From positions 1-16,385 of the forward strand of contig JACJWK010000038.1 of assembly GCA_020637195.1 (NCBI GenBank): DNA of 16,385 nt, in the 5' to 3' direction. Origin of the DNA: Microthrixaceae bacterium (GTDB taxonomy: Bacteria; Actinomycetota; Acidimicrobiia; Acidimicrobiales; DATDAH01). The notes below the pieces were generated by a model that saw only the letters and a list, made by a program, of their open reading frames with translations, searched no databases and was not told where the DNA came from. The position numbers and the translations under genes were made by a program. Positions 7,766-14,329 of the stretch are shown piece by piece (position 1 is the first letter of the stretch; each line of letters opens with the position of its first letter).

Positions 7766-9430
7766 ATGGGGTTCGTGGAGCGAGGGCGCAGCACCGAGCA
7801 CCTCATGGGCAGCGGTGACCGCAACGAGGGCGCCGGTTGGATGGCGGTGTGCGACCTCGACGAGATCGAGCCGGGCCGCGGCGTCGTCCGGGTGGTGAAC
7901 GGCCTCGACCTGGCCCTCCTGCGCGACGGCGACGGCTCGCCCGACGACGCGGTCCACGCCTTGGGCAACCAGTGCCCGCACCGGGGCGGGCAGCTCGGGG
8001 ACGGGCGGGTCGTGGACGGCAAGGCCATCTGCCCGCTGCACACCTGGGACTTCGACCTGCGCACGGGGGTGTCGCCCTTCGACCCCGCCGACTCGGTGCC
8101 CACCTTCCCCGCCCGGGTGGTCGACGGCCGGGTCGAGGTCGACGCGTCGGCGGTGCCGCTCACCGCCCCGCGACCGCCCGTGTACCTCGGCCCCTGGATC
8201 CGGCGGGGCGCCACCGACCGCGGGATGTACCTGGTGCATCACCTGGCCGAGGGCGCCGGCGCCTTCGTCGAGGCGATGGGATCGGAGCGCAACGAGCCCG
8301 GGCACGACACCGGGCGGCGCTACCCGAGCTACGACGACCTGGTCTTCCGGCCCGCCCAGGTGGCGGCCCTCCCGACCCTCGGGGACGTGCCCATCGACAC
8401 CGCGACGGTGCTGGGGACCCGCTCGTCGCGACCCCTGCGCCTCGACCTCCCCGTGTTCGTGAGCCACATGTCCTTCGGCGCCTTGAGCGCCGAGGCCAAG
8501 GAGGCCCTGGCGCGAGGGTCGGCGGCCGCGGGGACCGCCATCGCCTCGGGCGAGGGCGGTGCGCACCCGCGGGAGCGGGACAACGCCGCCCACTACATCT
8601 TCGAGATGGCCTCGGGTTACTTCGGCTGGACCGATGAGAACATCGCCGCCGCCGACGCCATCGAGATCAAGTGCGGCCAGGGGGCGAAGCCCGGCCTCGG
8701 CGGAACCCTGCTCGGCGCCAAGGTGACCGACGAGATCGCCGCCATCCGCGGCGTCGCCCCGGGCACCGACGTCCACTCGCCCGCCCACTTCCCCGACATC
8801 AACTCGGTGGCCGACCTCACCCGACGCGTGGCCGAGATCAAGTCCGTCAACGGGGGGCGGCCGGTCGGCATCAAGTTCGCCGCCGGCCACGTCGAGGCCG
8901 ATCTGGGCGCCGCGCTCGAGGCCGGGGCGGACTGGATCACGGTCGACGGCCTGGGGGGCGGCACCGGCGCCGCCCCGACCCACGTGAAGGACAACGTCGG
9001 CCTCCCGTCGATCACCGGCCTGCACCGGGCCCGCCGCTTCCTCGACGCCGAGGGAGCCACGGACGTCCAGCTGATCGCCACCGGCGGCTTCCGCACGCCC
9101 GACGAGATGGCGAAGGCCTTGGCGCTCGGCGCCGACGCCGTCGCGCTCGCCACCACCTCGCTGATGGCGATCGGCTGCCAGCAGTACCGGGCCTGTCACC
9201 GGGGGACCTGCCCGGTGGGCATCGCCACCCAGGACCCGAAGCTGCGCGACCGGCTCGACGTCGACACCTCGGCCGAGCGCCTCGCCAACTTCCTGGTCGA
9301 GTGCACCGCTCTGATGGCGGACTTCGCACGGGTGGTGGGCAAGACCCGCCTCGTCGACCTCGACCGCTCGGACCTGGTGTCGCTCGACGCCCGCCTCGCC
9401 GACCGCTGCGACCTGGAGTACGCGTTCTGA
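7766..9430 (+). CDS. Rieske [2Fe-2S] domain fused to glutamate-synthase-like FMN/Fe-S domain
   Basis: A 554-residue redox protein. Residues about 24-130 form a NirD-like Rieske domain with cluster ligands C70-x-H72 and C89-x2-H92. Residues about 190-540 form the FMN-binding barrel of glutamate synthase large subunits: SHMSFGALSAEAKEALARG, IKCGQGAKPGLGG (C303), HSPAHFPDI, VDGLGGGTGAAP, ATGGFRTPDEM, then C471-x5-C477-x4-C482 in a [3Fe-4S]-type site ending CPVGIATQ. The glutamine amidotransferase domain and the C-terminal GXGXG helix of real GOGAT are absent, so it cannot make glutamate from glutamine alone. An imine reduction, a C-N transfer as in N-methylglutamate synthase-like enzymes, or pure electron transfer are possible. 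A strong Shine-Dalgarno (7750-7759) precedes ATG 7766. Its stop overlaps the start of the next gene (ATGA type), and that gene also carries a Rieske domain. Confidence 0.9.
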   Translation: MGFVERGRSTEHLMGSGDRNEGAGWMAVCDLDEIEPGRGVVRVVNGLDLALLRDGDGSPDDAVHALGNQCPHRGGQLGDGRVVDGKAICPLHTWDFDLRTGVSPFDPADSVPTFPARVVDGRVEVDASAVPLTAPRPPVYLGPWIRRGATDRGMYLVHHLAEGAGAFVEAMGSERNEPGHDTGRRYPSYDDLVFRPAQVAALPTLGDVPIDTATVLGTRSSRPLRLDLPVFVSHMSFGALSAEAKEALARGSAAAGTAIASGEGGAHPRERDNAAHYIFEMASGYFGWTDENIAAADAIEIKCGQGAKPGLGGTLLGAKVTDEIAAIRGVAPGTDVHSPAHFPDINSVADLTRRVAEIKSVNGGRPVGIKFAAGHVEADLGAALEAGADWITVDGLGGGTGAAPTHVKDNVGLPSITGLHRARRFLDAEGATDVQLIATGGFRTPDEMAKALALGADAVALATTSLMAIGCQQYRACHRGTCPVGIATQDPKLRDRLDVDTSAERLANFLVECTALMADFARVVGKTRLVDLDRSDLVSLDARLADRCDLEYAF

Positions 9431-11397
9431 TGGCCACCGACCCCGTCCCCTCGCCCGCTCGCGCCTGGGTGCGCGTCGACGTCCCCGACCTCGACGTCGG
9501 GCGCGTGACCACGGTCGTCGCCGGCGGGCGGGCCGTCGCCGTCACCCGCACCGAGGATGGGTGGGGAGCGCTCGACAACCACTGCCCCCACCAGGGCGGG
9601 CCCCTCGGCGACGGCCAGCTCGAGGGTGGCTACCTCATCTGCCCGTGGCACGCGTACGAGTACCACCCGTGCTCGGGCCGCCCGCCCCAGGGCTTCAGCG
9701 ACGGCGCCACCGCCTACCCCGTCGAGGAGCGCGACGACGGGCTGTGGATCGAGGTGCCCGAGGCCGACCGGTCGCCGACCCTCATGGACCAGATGGTCGA
9801 CGTGATGTGCGACTGGGGCGTGGACACCGTCTTCGGGATGGTGGGCCACTCCAACCTCGGGCTGGCCGAGGCCCTGCGGAAGGCGGAGGCGGACGGCCGC
9901 CTGCGCTTCTTCGGCATCCGCCACGAGGGAGCGGGGGCGTTCGCGGCCTCGGGCTACGCCAAGCTCACCGGACGTCCCGCCGCCTGTCTCACCATCGCGG
10001 GCCCGGGCGCCACCAACCTGCTCACCGGGCTGTGGGACGCCAAGGTGGACCGCGTCCCGATCCTGGCCCTGACCGGCCAGGTGCAGACCCAGGTGCTGGG
10101 GCCGGGCGCGTTCCAGGAGGTGCCCCTGGCCGAGGCGTTCTCGGCCGTGGCCGAGTGGAGCCAGACGGTCCTGACCCCGGGCAACGCCACCGAGCTCATG
10201 GCGCTCGCGCTGAAGCACGCCGAGGTGCAGCGCGACGTCGCCCACCTCATCTTCCCCGACGACGTGCAGGACCTCCCGGGGGTGGACGACCCGCCGTCCC
10301 GCCCGAAGGCGGGCCGGGTGGCGGCCTCGGCCGTCGCGCCGCCCGAGGCCGACCTGGCCGCCGCGGTGGCGCTGCTCGAGCGGGCCGAGCGGCCGGCCAT
10401 CATCGCCGGCAACGGCGCCCGGCCCTTCCGCGACGACGTCCTGGCGCTCGCCGAGCACCTCGACGCCCCCGTCATCACCACCTTCAAGGCCAAGGGGCTG
10501 GTCCCCGACGACCACCCGCTCGCCTGCGGGGTCCTCGGCCGGTCGGGCATCCCGGTCGCGTCGATGACGATGGGCCGGTCCGACGCCCTGCTCGTCCTGG
10601 GCGCCTCGTTCTCCAACCACACCGGCATCGCCACGTACGTGCCCACCGTCCAGGTCGACCTCGACCGGATGACGCTCGGCAAGTTCCACCCCGTCGACGT
10701 GCCCGTGTGGGGCGACATCGGGCGCACCGTCGCGCTGCTGCGGGCGGCGCTCCCCGCCGGTGACCGTCCCGACCTGCGCCGGGCCGTCGCCGGGCGGTGG
10801 GAGCGCTGGCGGGCCGAGAAGGCCAAGCGCCGGGACCTCCTCGACGGGCAGGGTCGCCTCCACCCCGCGCTGGTGTTCGACGCCCTCGGGGCCGTGGTGC
10901 CCGACGACGCCGCGATCTGCTGCGACGTCGGGAACAACACGTACTCGTTCGGCCACTTCTTCGAGTGCCGAGGTCGCCAGGACGTGATCATGTCGGGCTA
11001 CCTCGGGTCCATCGGGTTCGGCTTCGCGTCGGCGATGGGCGCGTGGGCGGCCACCCGGGGGTCCGGTCGCAAGGTGGTGTCGATCTCGGGTGACGGCGGG
11101 TTCGGGCAGTACCTGGCCGACTTCACGACCGCGGTGAAGTACGGCATGGGCATCACCCACGTGCTGCTCGACAACGGCGAGCTGGCCAAGATCAGCCGGG
11201 AGCAGGTCTCGGCGCTCCATCCCGTCTGGCAGACGTCGCTGGTGAACCCGGACTTCGCGGAGTACGCCCGCCTCTGCGGCGGCGAGGGCTACTCGGTGAC
11301 GACCGCCGACGAGCTCGCTCCCGCGCTCGAGGCCGCGATGGCCGTCACCGACCGCCCGTCGCTGGTGGCCGTGCGCTCCTCGAACCGCGACGTGTGA
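9430..11397 (+). CDS. Rieske [2Fe-2S] domain fused to ThDP-dependent enzyme (acetolactate synthase / pyruvate oxidase family)
   Basis: A 655-residue fusion. The N-terminal Rieske domain (about 11-112) has ligands C52-x-H54 and C71-x2-H74 and shares the CPHxGGxLGDG and ICPxH pattern with the upstream gene. From about 115 a full three-domain ThDP enzyme follows: the PYR domain with catalytic glutamate E166 (RHEGAGAFAASGYAKLTG), a central domain (AERPAIIAGNGARPF), and the PP domain with the metal/ThDP motif G554-D-G through about N582 (VLLDNG). Family members decarboxylate or cleave 2-oxoacids, and some (pyruvate oxidase) pass electrons on. A covalently attached Rieske cluster suggests that an oxidative reaction uses it as acceptor. 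The substrate is unknown. The A of the ATG is the last base of the preceding TGA, so the two genes are translationally coupled and their products probably act together. Confidence 0.9.
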   Translation: MATDPVPSPARAWVRVDVPDLDVGRVTTVVAGGRAVAVTRTEDGWGALDNHCPHQGGPLGDGQLEGGYLICPWHAYEYHPCSGRPPQGFSDGATAYPVEERDDGLWIEVPEADRSPTLMDQMVDVMCDWGVDTVFGMVGHSNLGLAEALRKAEADGRLRFFGIRHEGAGAFAASGYAKLTGRPAACLTIAGPGATNLLTGLWDAKVDRVPILALTGQVQTQVLGPGAFQEVPLAEAFSAVAEWSQTVLTPGNATELMALALKHAEVQRDVAHLIFPDDVQDLPGVDDPPSRPKAGRVAASAVAPPEADLAAAVALLERAERPAIIAGNGARPFRDDVLALAEHLDAPVITTFKAKGLVPDDHPLACGVLGRSGIPVASMTMGRSDALLVLGASFSNHTGIATYVPTVQVDLDRMTLGKFHPVDVPVWGDIGRTVALLRAALPAGDRPDLRRAVAGRWERWRAEKAKRRDLLDGQGRLHPALVFDALGAVVPDDAAICCDVGNNTYSFGHFFECRGRQDVIMSGYLGSIGFGFASAMGAWAATRGSGRKVVSISGDGGFGQYLADFTTAVKYGMGITHVLLDNGELAKISREQVSALHPVWQTSLVNPDFAEYARLCGGEGYSVTTADELAPALEAAMAVTDRPSLVAVRSSNRDV

Positions 11398-11410
11398 GGC
11401 GTGCCCGGGG

Positions 11411-12352
11411 TCAGCGCCCCGGTCGCTCCGTGCCGAACGCGACACGGAGCGCGGCGCCGACCTCGGCCTCGGCCTCGACGGCGCGGTCGCAGAGCGCGGT
11501 CATGCCGAGGAAGCCGTGGATCATGCCGTCGTAGCGAGACACCGTGGCGTCGACGCCGGCGTCGACGAGGCGTCGTGCATAGGCCTCGCCCTCGTCGCGC
11601 AGGGGATCGAACTCCGCGGTCAGGACCAGCGCGGGCGGCAGGCCGGCGAGCTCGGTCGCCCGCAGCGGCGCCGCCCGTGGGTCGTCGCGCTGGGACGGAT
11701 CCGTGTAGTGGTCGTAGAACCACTGCATCGCGTCCCGGGTCAGGAGGTAGCCCTCGGCGTTGTCCACCATCGACGGCGTCGTGACGTCGAAGTCGGTGAC
11801 CGGGTACACGAGGACCTGGAGGCGAAGCGGGGGTCCCCCGGTGTCGCGGGCCACCATCGCGGCGGCCGCGGCGAGGTTGCCGCCCGCGCTGTCGCCGCCG
11901 ACGGCGAGGCGGTCCCCATCGATGCCCAGCTCTCCGGCGTGGTCGGCGCACCAGCGCAGCGCGGCGACGCAGTCGTCGAGCCCCGCGGGGAAGGGGTGCT
12001 CGGGGGCGAGGCGGTAGCCCACCGAGATCACCACGCAGTCGGCCGCGACCGAGAGCCCCCGGGCGACGGGGTCGGACTCGTCGATGCTGCCCAGCACCCA
12101 TCCGCCCCCGTGGAACCAGACCAGGGCGGGGAAGGGCCCGTCGCCCGGGGGGCAGTACACCCGGACGGGCACCGCCCCGGCGGGCCCGGGGACGGTGCGG
12201 TCGTGCACGGCGTGGACCTCGACCGCTCGGGCGCCGCCCCGGAGGTTGGCCATGAGGGCCCGGGCGGCGTCGGGCTGGAGATCGGTGATCGCGGGTGACC
12301 CGCTCGAGGCGAGCAGGTCGAGGAAGGGCTGGAGCTGTGGGTCGACGCTCAT
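11411..12352 (-). CDS. Alpha/beta-hydrolase, hormone-sensitive-lipase (HSL) family esterase
   Basis: A 313-residue carboxylesterase of bacterial family IV. The oxyanion motif HGGGWV starts at H81, the nucleophile S155 sits in GGDSAGGN, and D249 (AEFDPLRDE) and H279 (MIHGFLG) complete the triad. All catalytic parts are present, so it should hydrolyse short- to medium-chain esters in the cytoplasm; there is no signal peptide. ATG 12352 lies 13 bases after the stop of the ArsC-like gene, so both are probably on one transcript reading away from the KstR-like regulator. It converges on the ThDP fusion gene with only 13 bases between the stops. Esterases of this type occur beside steroid-catabolic genes, but nothing in the sequence fixes the substrate. 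Confidence 0.92.
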   Translation of the reverse strand: MSVDPQLQPFLDLLASSGSPAITDLQPDAARALMANLRGGARAVEVHAVHDRTVPGPAGAVPVRVYCPPGDGPFPALVWFHGGGWVLGSIDESDPVARGLSVAADCVVISVGYRLAPEHPFPAGLDDCVAALRWCADHAGELGIDGDRLAVGGDSAGGNLAAAAAMVARDTGGPPLRLQVLVYPVTDFDVTTPSMVDNAEGYLLTRDAMQWFYDHYTDPSQRDDPRAAPLRATELAGLPPALVLTAEFDPLRDEGEAYARRLVDAGVDATVSRYDGMIHGFLGMTALCDRAVEAEAEVGAALRVAFGTERPGR

Positions 12353-12365
12353 CGTCGTCGTGGCC

Positions 12366-12722
12366 TCAGTCGAGCAGGTCGAGGGCGTTCTCGGGCGGCC
12401 GTCCGATCACCGCCCGGTCGCCCCGCACGACGACGGGGCGCTCCATGAGGATGCCGTGCTCGCTGAGCAGGTCGACCACGGCGTCGGCCGAGTCGTAGTC
12501 CGCGATGTCGAGCCCGAGCTCGCGGAAGTTCTGGTCGCGGCGCACCAGCGCCCGGGGCGGGTCGGGGACGAGCTCGACGATGCGCTCGATCGTGGCCCGG
12601 TCGAGCGGATGCGCCTTGTAGTTCACGACGGTGGGCTCGACCCCGCGGTCCTGGAGGAGCGCGAGGGTGGTGCGGGACTTCGAGCACGAGGGGTTGTGGT
12701 AGATCACGATCTCGTCGGCCAT
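12366..12722 (-). CDS. ArsC-family (arsenate reductase / Spx-like) thioredoxin-fold protein
   Basis: A 118-residue protein with the ArsC/YffB signature: IVIYHNPSCSKSRTTLALL, with active-site C13, in the first beta-alpha unit. This is followed by VNYKAHPLDRATIERI, RRDQNFRELGL, and the C-terminal RPVVVRGDRAVIGRPPENALDLL, which carries the conserved Arg and cis-Pro region. In the grx-dependent ArsC group the cysteine reduces arsenate, but many chromosomal homologues act on other thiol substrates, and no arsenic transport or regulator gene is nearby. I chose ATG 12722 because it places the first strand at the N-terminus; a 28-residue upstream extension would be basic and unlike the family. A TAGGTT -10-like element on the minus strand (12736-12731) suggests a nearly leaderless message. 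It is divergent from the KstR-like gene and followed by the esterase. Confidence 0.87.
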   Translation of the reverse strand: MADEIVIYHNPSCSKSRTTLALLQDRGVEPTVVNYKAHPLDRATIERIVELVPDPPRALVRRDQNFRELGLDIADYDSADAVVDLLSEHGILMERPVVVRGDRAVIGRPPENALDLLD

Positions 12723-12771
12723 GGGCGGGGAACCTAGCCGCCTCCGGTGGGCGCCGGCCCGGGCCGATCGC

Positions 12772-12777
12772 TTGACG
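12772..12777 (+). promoter_or_regulatory. Candidate -35 element of the KstR-like regulator gene
   Basis: TTGACG matches the sigma-70 -35 consensus well. Sixteen bases further on, TGTTCT (12794-12799) sits inside the inverted repeat in the -10 position. Transcription would then begin at or near GTG 12809, making the mRNA leaderless. The -10 match is weak. Confidence 0.4.
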
Positions 12778-12786
12778 CAGCGAGAC

Positions 12787-12800
12787 GAGAACGTGTTCTC
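12787..12800. promoter_or_regulatory. KstR-type operator, probable autoregulatory site
   Basis: GAGAACGTGTTCTC is an inverted repeat with perfect 6-bp arms around two bases. It keeps the AACnnGTT core of the KstR site but has G and C instead of the outer T and A. It ends 8 bases before the regulator's GTG and lies in the 86-base space shared with the divergent ArsC-like gene, so it could control both. Confidence 0.7.
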
Positions 12801-12808
12801 TTTCACCG

Positions 12809-13387
12809 GTGGACACCGAGTCCCTGACGGTGAGCCAGGCGGCTCGCCGTGAGCGGGTGATCGCTGCGGCGATGGAGCTGGGCACGGACGGCGGCTACGA
12901 GGCCGTCCAGATGCGCGACGTCGCCACCACGGCCGGCGTCGCCCTCGGCACGATCTACCGCTACTTCTCGTCGAAGGACCACCTGCTGGCCGCGAGCATG
13001 GTCGACTGGTCCCAGGAGCTGCGCGAGCGGGTGGAGGCGCAGCCGCCGGTCGAGGGGACGGCGGCGGACCGGGTGGTGGCCGTGATCCGCGGTGTGACGA
13101 GCGGGATGGAGCAGCATCCGAAGCTCGCCGCCGCCGTCGTCAACGCGGTGACCGCCAGCGACCCGCAGGTCGTCGCCTGCCAGCGCGAGATCACGGCGAC
13201 GATCATGGCCGTGCTCGCCGCCCCCATCGCCGACCTCCCCGACGACGAGCGCGACGGCGTCGTGCGCGTGCTCGCCCACGTGTGGAACTCCACCAACCTC
13301 GGCTGGGTGAACGGGTGGCTCACCGTCGGCCAGGTGGGCGACGACCTCGAGCAGGCGGCCCGGCTCCTGCTGCGCGACGCCCCCTGA
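12809..13387 (+). CDS. KstR-like TetR-family transcriptional repressor
   Basis: A 192-residue TetR regulator. The N-terminal DNA-binding domain (about 12-60) reads RRERVIAAAMELGTDGGYEA then VQMRDVATTAGVALGTIYRY, with the recognition helix before YFSSKDHLL. By memory this follows the same stretch of M. tuberculosis KstR (Rv3574) closely, including the rare GGYEAVQMR segment. The C-terminal ligand domain also ends in a similar way (VWNSTNLGW, then AARLLL). KstR represses cholesterol-catabolic genes and is released by CoA thioesters of early sterol intermediates. Three KstR-type inverted repeats in this window, one directly before this gene, support the same role. GTG 12809 has no Shine-Dalgarno and is probably read from a leaderless message. 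It converges with the SGNH hydrolase. Orthology rather than a paralogue with another acyl-CoA ligand is likely but unproven. Confidence 0.87.
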   Translation: MDTESLTVSQAARRERVIAAAMELGTDGGYEAVQMRDVATTAGVALGTIYRYFSSKDHLLAASMVDWSQELRERVEAQPPVEGTAADRVVAVIRGVTSGMEQHPKLAAAVVNAVTASDPQVVACQREITATIMAVLAAPIADLPDDERDGVVRVLAHVWNSTNLGWVNGWLTVGQVGDDLEQAARLLLRDAP

Positions 13388-13416
13388 GGCGGTGCCGGGC
13401 CGGCGGGCCGGTGCGA

Positions 13417-14247
13417 TCAGGGCGGGCAGACCCGGTTGACGAACCGGTCCACCTTGCGGGCGTAGTTGGCCTGGCCCGTCGCGTTGAGGTGCAGGCCGTC
13501 GGCGAGGAACCACCCGGGATGGGCGGCGGCCGCCCGGTTCCAGTCGAGGACGTGCAGGCGGGGGAAGTAGAGGTCGTTGCCCGGGCCGTCCTCGGAGGCC
13601 CGCACCAACCAGGCGTTGAACGCGCTCGCGACCTGGCGCCACTGCTGGTGGTAGTAGGGGTTGACCCCGCGCTCTTTGACGTTGATCCAGACGACGCAGG
13701 GCACGTTGAAGGTGGCGCCGAGGATCTGCGTGGCGGCGGGGTACGGGTTGAGCCCTGCGTCCATCTCGGCCATGTCCGGGTTGCCGAGGCCGAGGACCAT
13801 GACCGCGGGCCCGTTGCCCGCCATGTCGCGGGCCGTCGGGGTCATCTGCGCGATGGTGGCGCCGAGGACGCTGACGAAGCGCGGCCGGTACTCGGGCTTG
13901 AGCCGCCAGCGGACGCGGTTCTCGGCGCTCTTGAACACCGAGTCGCCGACGCCGCGCGCCTTGGGGGCGGTGGAGGTGCCCTCGGCCGGCGGCGTGGGCG
14001 GGACCGGGGGAGCGGTGGTGGGCGCGCTCGTGCTCGGGGGACGCGTCGTCGGCGGGAGGGTCGTCGGGGCGGGGGGCGCCGTGGTCGTGGTGCTGTCGGC
14101 CGCCGTGGTGGGGGGCGTGGTCGCGTCGGGTGTCGTGGTGGTGGTCGCGCCGGCGACGTTGCCGTCCTGCGCGCCGGCCGGGGCGGGGGCCGACGTGAGG
14201 CCGCCCACGAGCGCCAGGACGGCCAGGAGCAGGGTGGGGCGGCGCAC
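13417..14247 (-). CDS. Secreted SGNH/GDSL-type hydrolase with Thr/Pro-rich linker
   Basis: About 276 residues. The N-terminus has a short basic start (RR), a hydrophobic core (LLLAVLALVGGL) and an alanine-rich cleavage region (APAPAGA), so it looks like a Sec signal peptide or anchor. A low-complexity Thr/Pro/Ala linker spans about residues 30-90. The catalytic domain has block I GVGDS with S103, block III GLGNPD, and the C-terminal DGLHLN with D250 and H253, the expected Asp/His pair. Family members are esterases, lipases or acyl-transferases, and here the enzyme would work outside the membrane. The start is uncertain: GTG 14247 was chosen for the signal peptide, with TTG 14256 as an alternative. 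A TATTTT -10 on the minus strand (14309-14304) touches the KstR-type site, so it may be co-regulated with the divergent SDR. Confidence 0.8.
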   Translation of the reverse strand: MRRPTLLLAVLALVGGLTSAPAPAGAQDGNVAGATTTTTPDATTPPTTAADSTTTTAPPAPTTLPPTTRPPSTSAPTTAPPVPPTPPAEGTSTAPKARGVGDSVFKSAENRVRWRLKPEYRPRFVSVLGATIAQMTPTARDMAGNGPAVMVLGLGNPDMAEMDAGLNPYPAATQILGATFNVPCVVWINVKERGVNPYYHQQWRQVASAFNAWLVRASEDGPGNDLYFPRLHVLDWNRAAAAHPGWFLADGLHLNATGQANYARKVDRFVNRVCPP

Positions 14248-14307
14248 GGAGGGCAACGATAGGGCGACGCTCCGCAGGAATTCGACCCAGCGTTTGCCGC
14301 GGAAAAA

Positions 14308-14321
14308 TAGAATGTGTTCTA
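14308..14321. promoter_or_regulatory. KstR-type operator between SGNH hydrolase and SDR
   Basis: TAGAATGTGTTCTA matches TnnAACnnGTTnnA with one change (AAT for AAC), and the outer TAGAA/TTCTA arms are perfect. It ends 8 bases before the SDR's GTG 14330, the same spacing as at the regulator gene. It overlaps by two bases the TATTTT -10 of the divergent hydrolase, so a bound repressor could block both promoters. Confidence 0.68.
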
Positions 14322-14329
14322 CTTTCCGC

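Noticed and set aside
7766..9430. Annotation as a genuine glutamate synthase large subunit
   Set aside because: There is no N-terminal amidotransferase domain, no C-terminal GXGXG domain, and a Rieske domain in place of the usual N-terminus.
9430..11397. Annotation as acetolactate synthase (ilvB)
   Set aside because: The ThDP fold fits, but the Rieske fusion, the lack of an adjacent small subunit gene and the neighbouring redox gene argue against branched-chain amino-acid synthesis.
14010..14160. Repetitive GT/GGC-rich DNA that resembles a tandem repeat
   Set aside because: It encodes the Thr/Pro linker of the secreted hydrolase in frame; the units are irregular and no separate repeat element is needed.
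13661..14329. A 223-residue N-terminal extension of the SDR
   Set aside because: It is antisense to the SGNH hydrolase and valine/threonine-biased. GTG 14330 matches the family start and follows the operator.
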